64,000 nt of DNA from contig JAKCOZ010000003.1 of the NCBI GenBank assembly GCA_022605955.1, positions 54,994,179 to 55,058,178 of the forward strand, read 5' to 3'. Every line of letters begins with the position of its first letter. Position 1 is the stretch's first letter. Made by a program: the position numbers and the translations under genes. Below, piece after piece: positions 36,781 through 50,500 of the stretch. The stretch comes from Rallus limicola. Taxonomy: Eukaryota > Chordata > Aves > Gruiformes > Rallidae. The notes under the pieces are model-generated. The model had not been told where the DNA came from. It made no database searches and saw nothing but the letters and a program-made list of their open reading frames with translations.

Positions 36781-39700
36781 AGTTTTCCGGATATCAAGTT
36801 GAAGCAAGCCTGGTAGAAAAATTGTTTGCGTAGTACCTTCAGGAGCATGCTGATGAGTTCAGTGATGGAAGCAGCTTAGGGATGGTGTAAAACTTCAAAT
36901 GCTCATCTTCTAGAGAGCAAGATACCTTGTAGAAAGAATGAATTGAGTTTTCAGAGGTGGAATAATAGGAATAGAATGAAATTCAGAAAATCAAAATCCA
37001 GGGACTTGGCTATTTGTATGAGCTGCTGCTATAAACTGGAACATGAGCACAGCATTTGGAAGAGGCAAAGAGTAAACAAGGAATCTGTGTGATCAAGCTG
37101 AATGACTGCAAAGAACCACTTCAATGCATCTTGGTTTTGTTCTAAATGTGAAAGAAATAATATTATAAATTACAAACTGATCCTACTTCCTCTATAATAT
37201 TCTACATGGTTCTCATCATTCCAAAAGGAGAAAGATGAACTCAAACTAGAACATGTGAAAAATAAGAAAGACTGTATGGTGTTGTCTGAACAAAAAGCAG
37301 AACAGATACTTAGACAAGGCTGGGAAGTAACATGATTTCCATCCATAAATACTCCAGAAAGAAATACCAAGGCACAGGAGCTTTTGGAGCTGCTAGGTGA
37401 TTTTATGCTAGCTAATCAACTAATTAGCTGATTTAAACTGCATACATTTAAATTTCAGTCTCAAATAAGGTTCAGAACTATATACAAGACCAATAAGCTT
37501 CTTGCAAAATGTTCTTTAAGGACTGATACAGAAATTCTAAATTTTTTTAGGATGGTTTGATTTGTTTATAAGGCATTATATGGTGGTAGGGAGAATAAAT
37601 TCATTAACTCAGGACCTGTTTTCCTAACATAGTTTAGAAACCATGCAGGATTGTGATGGTTGTTTGCTTGATGTTCATTATTCAGAAAGGCTTCATCTTG
37701 ATTAAATTGCCTTTTATCACTTTTCCACTCCTTCTCAGTGAGTTAAATTTCCTGCATATTATAACGCTTTTTAGATAAGTGAAATGCTATTTTCTTTTTT
37801 TTTTTTTTCCCTAGCCTGACTATTTGTGATTCATTTTCTACTGACATCATATGCAGTGTGTTAAAAAAACAATTAAACTATTCTGTTAATACACTTTACA
37901 GGTCAGGATTATATTAGTGTTAAAAGGAAAAAGAACCTGAACACAAACATTTTTACAGATTCTTAGAGATTTTTGGGGGGAATTTCTAAGAAGTAAAGCT
38001 CTGTTTGCAAGGATATAATCATTGTACAAACTGCAAAAGGCATATAATTCAAGCTGGATTTTCAAGGGAAGATACAGGGATCTAGTTCCTTTGAAAAGCC
38101 AGTAAGTTAAAATTGTTGAGTATTAACATTTTTGAAAAATCTGATGGCAGCTACTTGTTCCTGAAAGGTATTCAAGTTTTTTTTTGTGTGACCAGGTCCA
38201 GGTCCTATATGCAAACATCATTAGTGTCATGTTTTTTTTAACTGACACTAGTAATATATTTCTTGTGCTTACATGGTATATTTTATCAAGGACTGAATGT
38301 TGATGTGTGTAAATTATTAGAACTCTGAGAATTTTTTAAGATAAACGGGGCAATTTTCTAGTTATAAAATACTGTAAGGAAAGGACCTGCTAGGTTCCAC
38401 TGATGTACTAAAATGTCTTGTGAGTGATCAGCATTCAGGTTTCTATTTTACTGTTTTCATTGATATATATCCTGTATTAGGATACTGTCTTAATTTTAAA
38501 ATATTTTCCCTGCTTCAGATGCAAATCACTATGAAAAAGATCTCACATCTTCTCTACCTTTTTCAATTCCTGTTTTTTAAGGAAAACAATAGTTTTCTAA
38601 CCAACTGTATTATCTGATTGATGTCATACTATTCACATTTTCCTGGATGAATGTGGCAATAGAATTTTGCTACATACAAGGAGCCCATGAATAAGATCAT
38701 AGCTGAAGCAACAAGAAACAGTTTTTACGGGATGGTGCTTTTCAGTAAAGATCTGCTAAACATTGCTTCATTTTCACATGCACTTAGCTCTTGCCTATTT
38801 CAGCAATTTGTGAAGCATTTATGTGCATTTTCATTTCAGTGATGAATATAGAACACCAGGATAGAAATTACTGAAAGTATGGCAGTGTAATATATGAATC
38901 ACATTAATATACATCCTCATTTACATACTAATTTTTGGACAACTGAATTGATACTTATTTGAAAAAAAGAGATAGGTGTAGAGTGGTCATCAAAACAACA
39001 TTTCTTCCATTTAGTGAGATACTGAGAAGACTAGGAATACCCAGTTGTAACATAGTAAAAATAGCATCAGCATTGAAAAATAATGTTGGCTTTTATGAAA
39101 ATTTAAGAAAACATGTAATAAATTTGACAGGAAAATTGGAAGTGCAAAAAGGATGTGTTATTTGTACAGGCCAAAAAAAAAGTGTAGATAGTAAAGAAGC
39201 ACCATGAGATACTAAATTAGGTGTTTGTATGGATAATAAAAGTACTTAAAATTACATCGAGCAAGGTCAGAAGGTTTGTGATTATTTCAGAGTATAAGCC
39301 AACTGGTCCAGGGAAAGAAAGACAACAATCTTTTAATTTAATTTCATTTATGCATTAAGGAGCTTTTTAAAGCAGTCTGAAAGGATTTAATGACTAGAAA
39401 GTATATTGAGGTTAATTGTAGCATGTTTAAGATTTTATGGAAATAAAGTCATATCTGGGAGTAATAACATTAGACAAAACAACAATGTTCTCATCTTTAA
39501 AAGTTTATCTTCGCTTTCCTTTGTCTTGCCATGTCTTCATCCAGCAGGTGATCTGCTGAATAGCCTGCATGCCACTTCTTTCTCCCCTCACAGCTCTGGA
39601 ATCAGAGCCAGTTCGTCAGAGGCCTCTGACATCCTTTCAGATGTGCACACCCAGAGTCTCTTACTGAATTGTCCTCCCTAGAAAATCACATGCTCCTTGT

Positions 39701-40835
39701 GTCAGGCAGAACCAAGAGTGGAAAGGTGATTTTAAACTGAAAAAGAGTTTTAACACTGTCATTTCTATTGTGAATCTAGCCTGATATGTCTTATATGACG
39801 TAAGAAAAGCCAAAAAAAGAAACTGAGGTCAGTTTGGAGGGAACTTCTTGTGGCTCTAAAGATATCTTACATGGATGTAAAAAAAGAAAACAAAAACTAA
39901 AGACAGAGGTTCATTTGTGAATATGGAATTAAGACATCTCTTTTCTAAATAAACCAGAACAAACAAGAAAACAAGCAAACAACAAATCCCAGGCAACTCA
40001 AAATTTTCAATCTAGAAGGGAAACGATACAGTATACAGTATGATGAGGAAAGTCATTAGGAGAAATTAATCCACTCACATACGAAGATTTAGCTTCAAGT
40101 TTCAGCTCTGGTGGACTAATCAGAAGCGGTTACAGCTCTTTGAAATATAACTAAAATATGAAGTTTTAATAAAATGTGATTTTTTCATACGAAGTTGATA
40201 AAATTGTCAGTGAAATAACATGTAGAAAAGTCAGGGGAAAAGCTACTAAATTTTCATATTTAGTCAAGGGATTCACAGTGTTAAAGAGATCGTTTAAAAA
40301 TGTTTTTGACTTGAAGTTTTTTCCCCAAAAAATAGTTCTGTTTTCTTTAAGTTGAGTAAAAATACCCAATAAAATCAATATAATTACTTAAAAGTGAAAA
40401 GCATCTCAATTTCTAACCATTACTGATATCTGTGCCATCCCGTAGAGAAAATACTCTTCAAAATTAACTTAGAAAAATAGCAATGATCAGGACAATTTTA
40501 TTTTTTTCCTTTGTATCTTCATTTTAACACTTTTTGCAACTGGCATGTGACATCTAATCTGGGAAACCCCCACAATATTGCCAATAACTTATAGCAGGCT
40601 GAAAAAAACCCCAACTTTCTTTCTTGAGAAACACAAAAAAACCCAACCATTACTTAGACTGAATTAGTGAAAGCTATGAATTGCTGAGGAAGAGAATAAG
40701 TTAAAAGATTTCAGGGAACACTTCACAGGAAGGCTATACACATTGTCAAGAAAGGAGTAGTAGTAGCATGATTAATACATAATATGAGTCAAAATCACAC
40801 TGAGAAGGATTTGGAAATGAGATGTTACAGGGTGA

Positions 40836-40852
40836 GAGTATACTGTATACTC
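40836..40852. repeat. Short perfect palindrome
   Basis: GAGTATAC and GTATACTC face each other across a single T, so eight paired bases could form a tight hairpin. It most likely arose by chance in AT-rich sequence. Confidence 0.7.
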
Positions 40853-41717
40853 ACAGGGTTAGGTATTTGGACATGGAGAGCAACCTCATATTTTAGATAG
40901 TTAAATATTTCTGGGAATTGCCAGAGACTAACCTGTTGATTTTTAATATTTTTTTTAAAGAAAAAGATGCTAATATGCAGCTGTCCCAATTATTCTATAC
41001 ATGTTTCTAATTTGGAAACGTTTTGAGACAAACCAGTGATAAACACTGCATTCCTACTAGTTTTATTTTTTTTCTATTTCTGTAGATTGTCGTGTGTAAG
41101 CATAAACCCTGGTAGAGAAAAAGAGCTCTCCTGTGTGGGAAAAAGCACCTATTCAAATAACAGCACTAATGAACGGGAGCAGTGGAAATTGCTGGCAAAG
41201 CAAATTGCTTTTAGCACAAATGTTCTCTTTTTCAAGGTCATTCTGGTATAAAAGTCCTTTTCAGCTCTCTTGTATCATACATCTTGATTAATATTTTTTT
41301 TTTAGCAAGGGCTACTCTTTGTTAGTGTTGCTCAAGCATATTTGTATGCAAGTAAGACTGGGTAGAGGAGTGAAGCCCCTGTGCTAGGGGCTAGTGAAGT
41401 GCTTTCCCAGTCCATGTGTGCTACTACACGTTCTGTACCTTTACATGGGGCCAGAACAATGGAGGGCTGCAGACAGACACCAAGGAGACATTGAGCAGTG
41501 CAGCATCTTCTTGGCTTTTCTGGAGTACTGCACAAGAGCTGGGACTGTGTGACCGCCTTGGTGAAATACAGAGAACATGGGGCAATCTCATGTCCCTTCC
41601 CTCTAAGTAAATCCGTGCCTAGATCAGCTTTGACTGATTAGTAGGGTAATTTTAGAAGCAATACTTGATTTATGCTGTAGCATGTCTATCTTCCGGTGAC
41701 CTAGAACTCTGATTCAG

Positions 41718-41756
41718 ACATTCATACATACATTCACTACATACAGATACATTTCT
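41718..41756. repeat. CATA-rich imperfect microsatellite
   Basis: Imperfect CATA/CATT units (CATTCATACATACATTC, then ACATACAGATACAT) run for about 40 bases. Confidence 0.55.
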
Positions 41757-43149
41757 CCATGTGAGAACAGAAACCAATGACAAGCACACAAATTTTTATC
41801 TCACTTCTGAAGGATGGAGGTGAAGGATTCTTGCTTCAGAGTTGCAAAATAGCTGTACAAAGGTTAAATCAGACTCACATATTCATCATACTATTGTTAA
41901 ATAATTCCATACAACATTACATTTCTCTTACCTGTGGAATGCATGTTGTACATGTGGCCTCATCTAATCTTTTGCCACTTTTCAAAGCAAAACCTAATTT
42001 ATATTCTAGAGGATGGCGCAGCCTTCAATTATACAAATTAAAGAATATGTGCTGCAGTTCATAAGGAGTGCATGTGCATTATAAATTCATTTAATTGCTA
42101 GAGAGAGATGCTGATCCTAATTAAGACTTCATTGGCTTTTTCATTGAAAAGTTAAAATTGCCTTATTAAGCATTAAAAAAAAGAAAAAAATTAAATTAGA
42201 CCCTTCACGTAAGTAAACCAAGTTTCTTTCAAGTTTCAACTCACCTAGAAGCTTGGGAGGACTTTTATCCTTCTGTGTCTCAGTGTCTTATCCTCTTCAG
42301 CAAGGATAAGGAGTCTGAGTGAAAAAAGTCTTAGTCACACAGTACATTTGCAGTTTAGGTAGCTTCTGTATTTTTTGTCTCTCAGATGTATCATGCAGTT
42401 TAATGCAGTACAACTCAGTAAGTTAGTTCAGGAATTTCTTTCCTGAAAATTACACTATCCGAAAAGACTTCTGAAGAAGGGAATCTGGCAAAGCAGAAGA
42501 CTGGACAGGACTAGTAGAAACGAGGGAACCAAATGCATAAGTAAATGAAGTGAGGTCCTTTGTATCCCCTGAGTCTTGGCATCTCTTCCTTACCTGACTT
42601 TCAGTTTTCTGATGCCATACCTATTCTTCCAGTTCACTTCTCCTTTCATCCTTAGAAATGCTTTCTACTTCATTATTCCCTTATGTTTTAACTGTATTCT
42701 TCAGTGATTTTATGAGCATGGACCGTATTAGTATGTTGCATATTAATACAGTATAGCCAGTTTCCAAAATTTCACACAATAAACTCTCCCAGTACAGCAC
42801 TAGGATGCACACTGTGTACAGTTTCCCTATCTGCTACATGGAGTTAGCTAAAAACGGTGTTGATGTACTTTCCCAGCTTCTGTACAGCTAGAAATTTAGA
42901 GAACACAGACAGGTGTGAGGGTTAGGCTTCTCAGACTTATATACTCACATGGATATTAGCATCACCACTGAACGCAGTGTCTGTTTATAGTGTTGCTGTT
43001 GCATGAGTAATACTAAATGAACTAATTGTATCAGGGTTCTCTGACAGGAAAAAAATGCTATATTCTTCAAATATGTAAAGCTTAAGTGAATGCATGAATC
43101 AATTTTAATTTTGTAGGTGACTACAGGTAGTAAAGAAAAATTAAATTTT

Positions 43150-43335
<186 letters not shown>

Positions 43336-43940
43336 TGAAAGTATTTGAGTAGTTCTTCATGGTTCAGAAAACTTCCACGTCTTTGCTGTTTCTGTGTTGA
43401 AATGCTCTTTCTGATTCTATCCTGTGACATTTAATCTCATTTGGCCTGGTCAGTGAATAACCAGGAGAATGAATTATGCATCAGATCAACACAAAAAAAT
43501 GAGCAGATTCTCACTCTATTCTGAACCAGTCTGTGAGAGCCACTGCCCTACAAGTATGTCAGAGGGTACAAATCTGTCCTTAATTGTTGAAAGAAAGTCA
43601 TGGTTCTCTGCCATTCTTTAAAAAAGAGACTGGTCACAGGTGGAAGCTTTTTCTTCTGCTCTCCCTCCTTGGCAACAATGGCCTTTAACTGAGATGAGGA
43701 AGTTAGAATATGATATACAAGTCATTTTAAAAAAAAACAAATATCTTCTGTTAAAAAACTGTCATCTGCATCACAGTTTTGGAGTTTGTTATGTGTGGAA
43801 GTGGTTTAAGTTTTCTTTGGCAAGGTGCCTGTGTGGGAGGAAAGCAGTGTTCATCTTGCTATAACAGAGGTAGTTAGGTGGTGCTCATGCCTGACCTACG
43901 CAAGGCTGTTTGTGTTATCAATCAGCTGACGTCCTCTAGT

Positions 43941-44040
43941 GAAAGAGAGGAAAGAGGAAGGAAGTAAAAGAATGAAGCTGAAAAATTCAGAGAGAAAAAG
44001 AAAGGAGAGAAGAAGCAAGAAAAGAGGGTAAGAAAGGAGT
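43941..44040 (+). repeat. Purine-rich (GA) tract, about 100 bp
   Basis: Nearly all A and G with only scattered pyrimidines (GAAAGAGAGGAAAGAGGAAG and similar). This explains the leucine/serine/phenylalanine-rich open frame on the opposite strand, which is not a gene. Confidence 0.75.
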
Positions 44041-44977
44041 AGTGTGGTAGATGATGAAACCTGCGTAAGTTTCAGTGATAAGATATGAAGAGTTGTTTTT
44101 TCAAAGTTCTGTGACATAAGAGAAACACAGGTTTGTGATGGATTGTCTGTACCATTAAATCCCACTCTTTGTGGTGAAGAGAAAACATGTCATACAATCC
44201 ATTACCAAAATCAGTGAAGTTCCATATTTTAAATAGTTAAACAGTGTTTTGCCCCTTCTCGAGCTCTGAGGACAGTTTATCCACATCAACGTTATGGCAG
44301 TCCAGTATTGGCCTCCCTCTTTCCAAACTTCCAACTGGGAATGATATTGCTAATGGATAATAAATTACAGCCTTTTAAAGGCAGAACACAATTGTATATT
44401 GGATAGGATATACCATCTTACTGCTGATAAGTGCACAAGGCTGTAACATCCAGGTGATAACAAAGATACTCTGTCTGCAGCATTGAAGAATAAATATTTA
44501 CTGTATTTCTTAAGATTTTTATTACTCCTGTATTTTATTATACTTTCAGTATAGCATAGGGTAAGAATTAAACATTCACAGTCTCCACAGGGCATACTTT
44601 GCTTGAGGAAAGTAACTTCTTATGAAGACATTCAACTGAAACAAATATTTTCTCACTCTACAGTAAGCAGAACACAAAAAAACCCCACAAACTACTTCAT
44701 AATTACTGCACACATATCAAATATTATTAGAAAAGTTGCAGTGTTTTCAGTTCTCCTTGTTAGCTGCTCAGGTTTACTGTATGGGCTGAAATTTTCCACA
44801 GCTAGGCTCTCATTAGGAGTGATGACCTTTTATTGGTTCTTGTTTTAAAGTTTTATCTCTTTTAGCAGAAAAGTAATTATGTATTACATAAATATGATCA
44901 TTCAACCACTACAAATAGCTAAAAGACATAGAATTAGCAGCAAAAATCTGATGAAAAATTAATTCTTACATGATAAA

Positions 44978-45037
44978 TACTACTAATATAGTAGTACACT
45001 ATATATTCCTATAGTAGAGGAAACACTATAGTAGAGG
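44978..45037. repeat. Small inverted and direct repeats
   Basis: TACTACTA (44978-44985) faces TAGTAGTA (44989-44996) as an inverted pair with a 3-base gap. CTATAGTAGAGG then occurs twice, at 45009-45020 and 45026-45037. This is probably local slippage in AT-rich sequence. Confidence 0.65.
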
Positions 45038-46058
45038 TAAGACTTTTTTATAGGAGAGGATGAATGTTCATTTTAGCTTCTGAAAATTGTGTATAGAACA
45101 TTCATAGTAGGTTAAATGATTAAAATAAAAGCTAAGAAGAGGTTCAATGTATATGTGTGAGTGTCTAACTGTTAACTGAAAAAGAGTAATTTTTGTTGTG
45201 GGGAATTAACTAGGGCTTCATAAAAAGAAAGGAAAAAAAGCATCCTGAACATTTTTAGTTTTACAAAGCTCTCTAAGTGCTTCATAGCTGAGGAAAGAAA
45301 CTGGTAGGTGACATATCATTCAAGAATAATCTTGTAATAATACAGAGATTCCCTTCTATGACTGGGAACTAAGGTAAACACTTATTAGAAATTAGGGCTT
45401 AAAGAATTTATCTTTTCCCCAGTTAAGTTACCTGCACATTTGGATATATTAGTCCCATGGTAATGCAGTTAATTGGATATTCTCAGCTCTACACGTTCAG
45501 AGTGAATTAACCATCCATTGCTATACATGGGGTACTACTACCTGCTTGTAAGGAAGGGTGTTCTCTTATGAAAGAGCTAAAAGGTTCTTTTCATTAAATT
45601 CAGAAATTTTACCCTTACTGAAAAGCATATCCCCCTTTTCACAGTTAGACTTACCTGATAATAACTATCCAACTTTCTTGAGAAGGTAGTGAGGAGACTC
45701 CTAGCAGTAATTATTTCAGTAGTGATGGAGGGTTTTAAATTGCTTCTTCCAGGCCATGCAGGGTTGCATTCATCACACCTCTCTGTAGCTTCATACAAGT
45801 TCTGCAACAAGTCTGACAATGTAAACAATGTAAAAAACCCCTACTTGACTAGCTTAGGAAAATCAGCCACATCTTTAGCAGCAGCTGACATGTGAAATAA
45901 ATTCTGCCTTTAATAGCATTTCCAATTAACTATCTCCCTCCTTCATTTCTTGTGGTAGTAATTATCAACTGATAGGATTTAGGATGTTTTCTTTATATAA
46001 ATGTCATTGCTGTATGTTTAGAGGACTGAGGTGCTTGTGAAGTTTTCTAAAGTGGTTT

Positions 46059-46142
46059 ATTTTTTTTTGTTTTGGGGGGGGGGTGTGTGGTTTTTTGTAA
46101 CTTACTGTTTGGGGTTTTTTGGGGGGTGGGTGTTGGTGTTTG
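46059..46142 (+). repeat. G/T-rich tract with long G runs
   Basis: Runs of T alternate with runs of G: 10 G at 46074-46083, 4 G at 46111-46114, 6 G at 46121-46126 and 3 G at 46128-46130. Quadruplex formation is possible but loop lengths are uneven, so it is a weaker candidate than the motif at 31.7 kb. Confidence 0.65.
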
Positions 46143-47520
46143 GAATTTTTAAAGTTTGAGGTATTGCTACCTACATGCTTTTATAGCCTTGTAAGATGCT
46201 GAAAAAGGTTGCATCAAGGATGGCATTTTTTGATAGGAAGGCACTTCCTCAATAAAATAGTGGAAAGCTTCTCTTACTGGATTTATAATTGATAGTAGTA
46301 ATTGTAAAAACAGGGTTAAAACCAGATCAGTTTGGTACATGTAGGCAAATTAGAGAAAGTCTCTGGTTCTCTCAAGGTAAATTTGAAGATTAACCATTAG
46401 GTAACCTGGCTATATTTTTCTCCGGTTGTTGACCTTTTCCTTTCCCCATTAAAACTTACTTCCTTTTGCAATATCTTTTCTTCTTTTTGATATTTATCTC
46501 TAGAAACCACAAAACATTACAGTGTCACTTAGGCTATACTCTAATCCTAAGCACAAAGGTTGAAATGTCTCTAGAGTTAATAGCATGAGATTAAAATGTG
46601 ATGTGATCAGACCATAGTATGCTTCAGTCCTTTTTAATAGTGTAGCCATTATGATTTTTGGATACAGGCCATCAAACTTAAGAATATGGAAAATTAAATT
46701 AGTTTATTAAAAAAAAAAGTAGCACATTCAGTGTTAAATTATTGGAGATTCCAAATATTTTGCTTCCATAACAACTTGCATCCATAAATTTAGCTCATAA
46801 AATGCAGGCAATTATTTCATTATAATCCACTACGCTTTTATGCATTTTTATATGCAGTGGACCTTGGTATGAAGCTTAAAGAGGAGAACAAGATAAAATG
46901 CATCAGAATTATAGATGTAGTCATACTATAACACATTTTAGTATCTTTTTATATAGCAATATGGAGAGAGTCAATAACTCTTTCTGTAGTACATTAAAGA
47001 CTTTTGTCACATAGACAGAGATAAAAACATAACATAGTTCATACTCTGGAGTAACGAAATCCTGAATGAATTATACATTATTATTATAATATTTAATCTT
47101 GAAGAATAAATGCTGATATACTACAGCATTATTTAACAAATGTGGTTTTTTTAAAAAAGGCATTCTTATTTTTCAAAGACCTGTGTAAGATATGCCTAAA
47201 TGATAGTCTAAGTATACAAGGATTAAGCAAAGCCCTAAAAACCTCTTTTAAAATACAAATAGTAACAAATGGGCCTTTTTAATGTTGGAAATGACAATCA
47301 CCAGGTGATTGGATTATTGTGAGTTAAGATGCTTAGCCCAGCAGGTGTGACATTGTAACAGACTGTGTGCACACTCAAATCTTATTTCCCAGGGACCTAA
47401 GACAATGTAGTTTGATTTCTTGAATGATGGGAAGTGTGTTTGCTCCTTGATGCAGGCGCATACATGAACGTACAAGCTGCACTTGAGACACAGACACTTT
47501 CATTGCTGTTGCATATATGT

Positions 47521-47572
47521 AAGAAATCATTATTTCAAGAAGTCATTTCTTCAAGAAATCATAAATATATTC
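47521..47572. repeat. Three imperfect 16-20 bp tandem units
   Basis: Units start at 47521, 47537 and 47553, each beginning AAGAARTCAT and ending TTC (AAGAAATCATTATTTC, AAGAAGTCATTTCTTC, then a 20-base variant). A partial fourth (AAGATCAT) follows. It looks like a small minisatellite. Confidence 0.75.
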
Positions 47573-50500
47573 AAGATCATAGTCCTTTCTATGTTTGACA
47601 TGCTTTGTTAGCAAATCTGTCCTGAGCTAAGACATCCTTTGGCAACACCAAAATATATCAGCTTCCAATAATGCAGATAATAATACGGCATCTGTTCTTG
47701 GTAATTATGATTTTGAACAGGCTTGCTACTGCACCTATGAGATTCCTTTGTCATAATTGTTCTGTAAATATTTCAGGCATGACATTTCTTTCATGAAATC
47801 TTCAAGTTACTAATCCAAACCAAACCCCAAAATCTTAGTGCAGTAGTTGCCTTTCATAGACAGGTAGGTTAATAGAGAAAAGTACCAGACTGTTTAGATG
47901 CAAAGTAAATGCTGTGAGAGATGTCAAATCCCATTACAGAAGACTAAATGCAGTCTGTGCCTGCTTCTGTCTGAACTGCTGTTCGATCATTTAAGAGCAG
48001 AATCAAAAGTTTTTCAAGGGCACCAAGTCTGGTGCCTTGAGAGAACAGCAGCTAATGGGACAGGTGTGCTGTCCCACAGAGCAGGATTTTGCACCGCTGT
48101 CTTATTCTACCCAAAATCATGCTTCCAAGTGTCCAGCATGCCTCGATTTTTAATGGAATGAGGGGTTTTTCAGCTAGCTGATACCCAAGTAATTAGGGTT
48201 AGTGGATGGAAAGAGTCAAGCATTTTTATTTTTCTTCATGCAGCTTCTGCTGAAAGCCAGGAAAGGTTACTACATAGGAGACAATGCTTACCACAGCATG
48301 TTCATTCCTATTGGGTCTGAATATGCTCTTGCAATTATAGATGGTATTGCTGATTTTTACAAGGTTAAAAATAATAACAGAGTACTTCAGATGACTTCTG
48401 AGTTAGCTCTCCTTATGTAAAAAAATTCTTTGAACACTGTACTTGCTCTGGGTTGGCTAGTCTCCTCTCTAACATAATTTGGACATTTTAGTTTATTTAG
48501 GTAAAACTGAATGATTCTAATTGTCCTAATTCCCAGATTGTGACTATGAACCCTTCATGTTAAACCAGCAGAAGTTAAGATGGAGTACAGCAGGAGTACA
48601 GTAGGGGTACAGCACTCTAGAGAATAATTGAAGATCAGTGAAAACTACATGGTCTGTTTTAATTCAAGGTGCAGGATCTGACTGTAGGAAAGCAATATGG
48701 TACCTGCCAGAGCTCTCCATTTTCCTCTCAAGGGCTTCTGTAGTAAGAAGTCATGTCACTTACATAAGGGGAGCATGGGCAGGGGGAGAGGGGAAGCAGA
48801 TGGCAGGATGCAGCCCAGTAGAAGATGTGGTGCAGACAAGACTGGTATGTGGTATAGTCCCCTTCCTGTCTGTCTCATCCTTAGAGGTGGTGAGAAGGAG
48901 CATCTTCACTTTTTTTCACTGTGAAATATAAATTGAAGAACCAGAAGCAGGCTGAAGTTTTTTGAAACATATTTATTTGGAATCAGTAAAAGTGGCTTGG
49001 GGTCACGTAATAGAAAAGTTCTATGTTGAGTGGGCACTCTTTAAACATGGCAATGTCCATGAAAGTCACCATAAATAAAGATTAATGTTGTGACTCACCA
49101 CCAGCAAGAGGAAATAAATATGCTGTGAATTGTCTCTTGCAGAAGCAAATGCATGTGCCTATTTTTATGCACTCAGTTGCACATTATGATTGTGGTAGTA
49201 ACAGAAGGGTACACAGCATTTCCCGTGCATAAATTTGGAGTTGCCTTTTCAAAGCATGTAATCTCAAAGGCAAAAACAAGGAGAACAAAAAACAAGAGAG
49301 CACAAAATCTGTTCTGAATGCACATTTATGAATTTAATTTCAAGTTGGTACACTGGTGATTTAGAACGTAAATCTTAAAGCTGTGGGAGATAAGTAAGAT
49401 AAAGTCTGCACATCATGGCAATGCTAGAGCACGGTTTTGCTTTTTTGCTGATGTACTTGAACAAAAAAACTTGTACATTATTTTGAAACTTGAACAAAAG
49501 TCTGTCTCGCCTGTGTCTTTAGAATGTTGCTGTTATGTAACAGACACAATAAGAAAATACTTATGATCTTTTCTCCAAAAATTTTTTACAGGTATACCAA
49601 AGGTGACTTTTTTTTTTTCTAAAATCTTAGTACCTGAAAAATCAGAGGTTTCCTCTTCAGTTGCAAAATGATATTTTGCAAATGTAACATCTTTCAATGA
49701 ATATTTTTTATGTGAGATTGAACAGAACTGGGAATTTAAAAAAAAAAAATTGAAATTACTAATAAATGGACAGTTAATGAAATTTAGCATAGACATGGAT
49801 GCACAAGGTGTTGAATTACATTTGTTTAATCTGAAGATAGGTGTGTAACACTCAAGAAACGTAATGTCTGATATTGTAAATGATTAACAAGAGCCTTTCT
49901 CCCCTTAGGACTAAGCAACTATGATACAAGATTGCTAGAGATGAGTGGAGTTAAAAACTGGTTCAAAGTGTGAAGTCTGACACTGAGTACTGGTACAGAC
50001 TTCCTGGTAGCACCTGGGCTGAGTTCAAGTCAGTGATTTTATCTGTGTCTCCATCTCTGTCATGGTACCTTCCAGCAATCCTGCTCAGTGGTAGCACTGG
50101 ATTCTAAACCAGCCTCAGTAGAAGTTACAGCACTGAGACAAGGGGTTCCCCTAAAGAGATATAAATATCCCAGAACTCTCCTGGTACTGTGGATGCTGTG
50201 TTTGTTCATTTTTTCTGAACAAATCCATTTTTCTTTTCCCTCATTTGTGGAAAGCAAAAAATCTGTTGTTAGTTGACAGGATACTAATTAGGTACACTAA
50301 AGCAGTTGCAAGTTTTATGAGCTGGTCATTCCATGTTTCTGCGCTCTGATCACTGTAGGCCATTTAAAGCAATGGATGGTGCCTTGCTAGAAAGCTAAAC
50401 TATTTTGTAGATAACATAAATACCTTTGTAGTTATATATATTTTAAAGAAAAGGCACAGTCTCTGTAATTAAGAGTTTCATTTTAGCCTGGATCGCAGTC

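Noticed and set aside
36191..36781. 196-codon open frame on the minus strand
   Set aside because: It is wholly inside the solo LTR and arises from its GC-rich repeats. The product resembles no protein and is antisense to the LTR.
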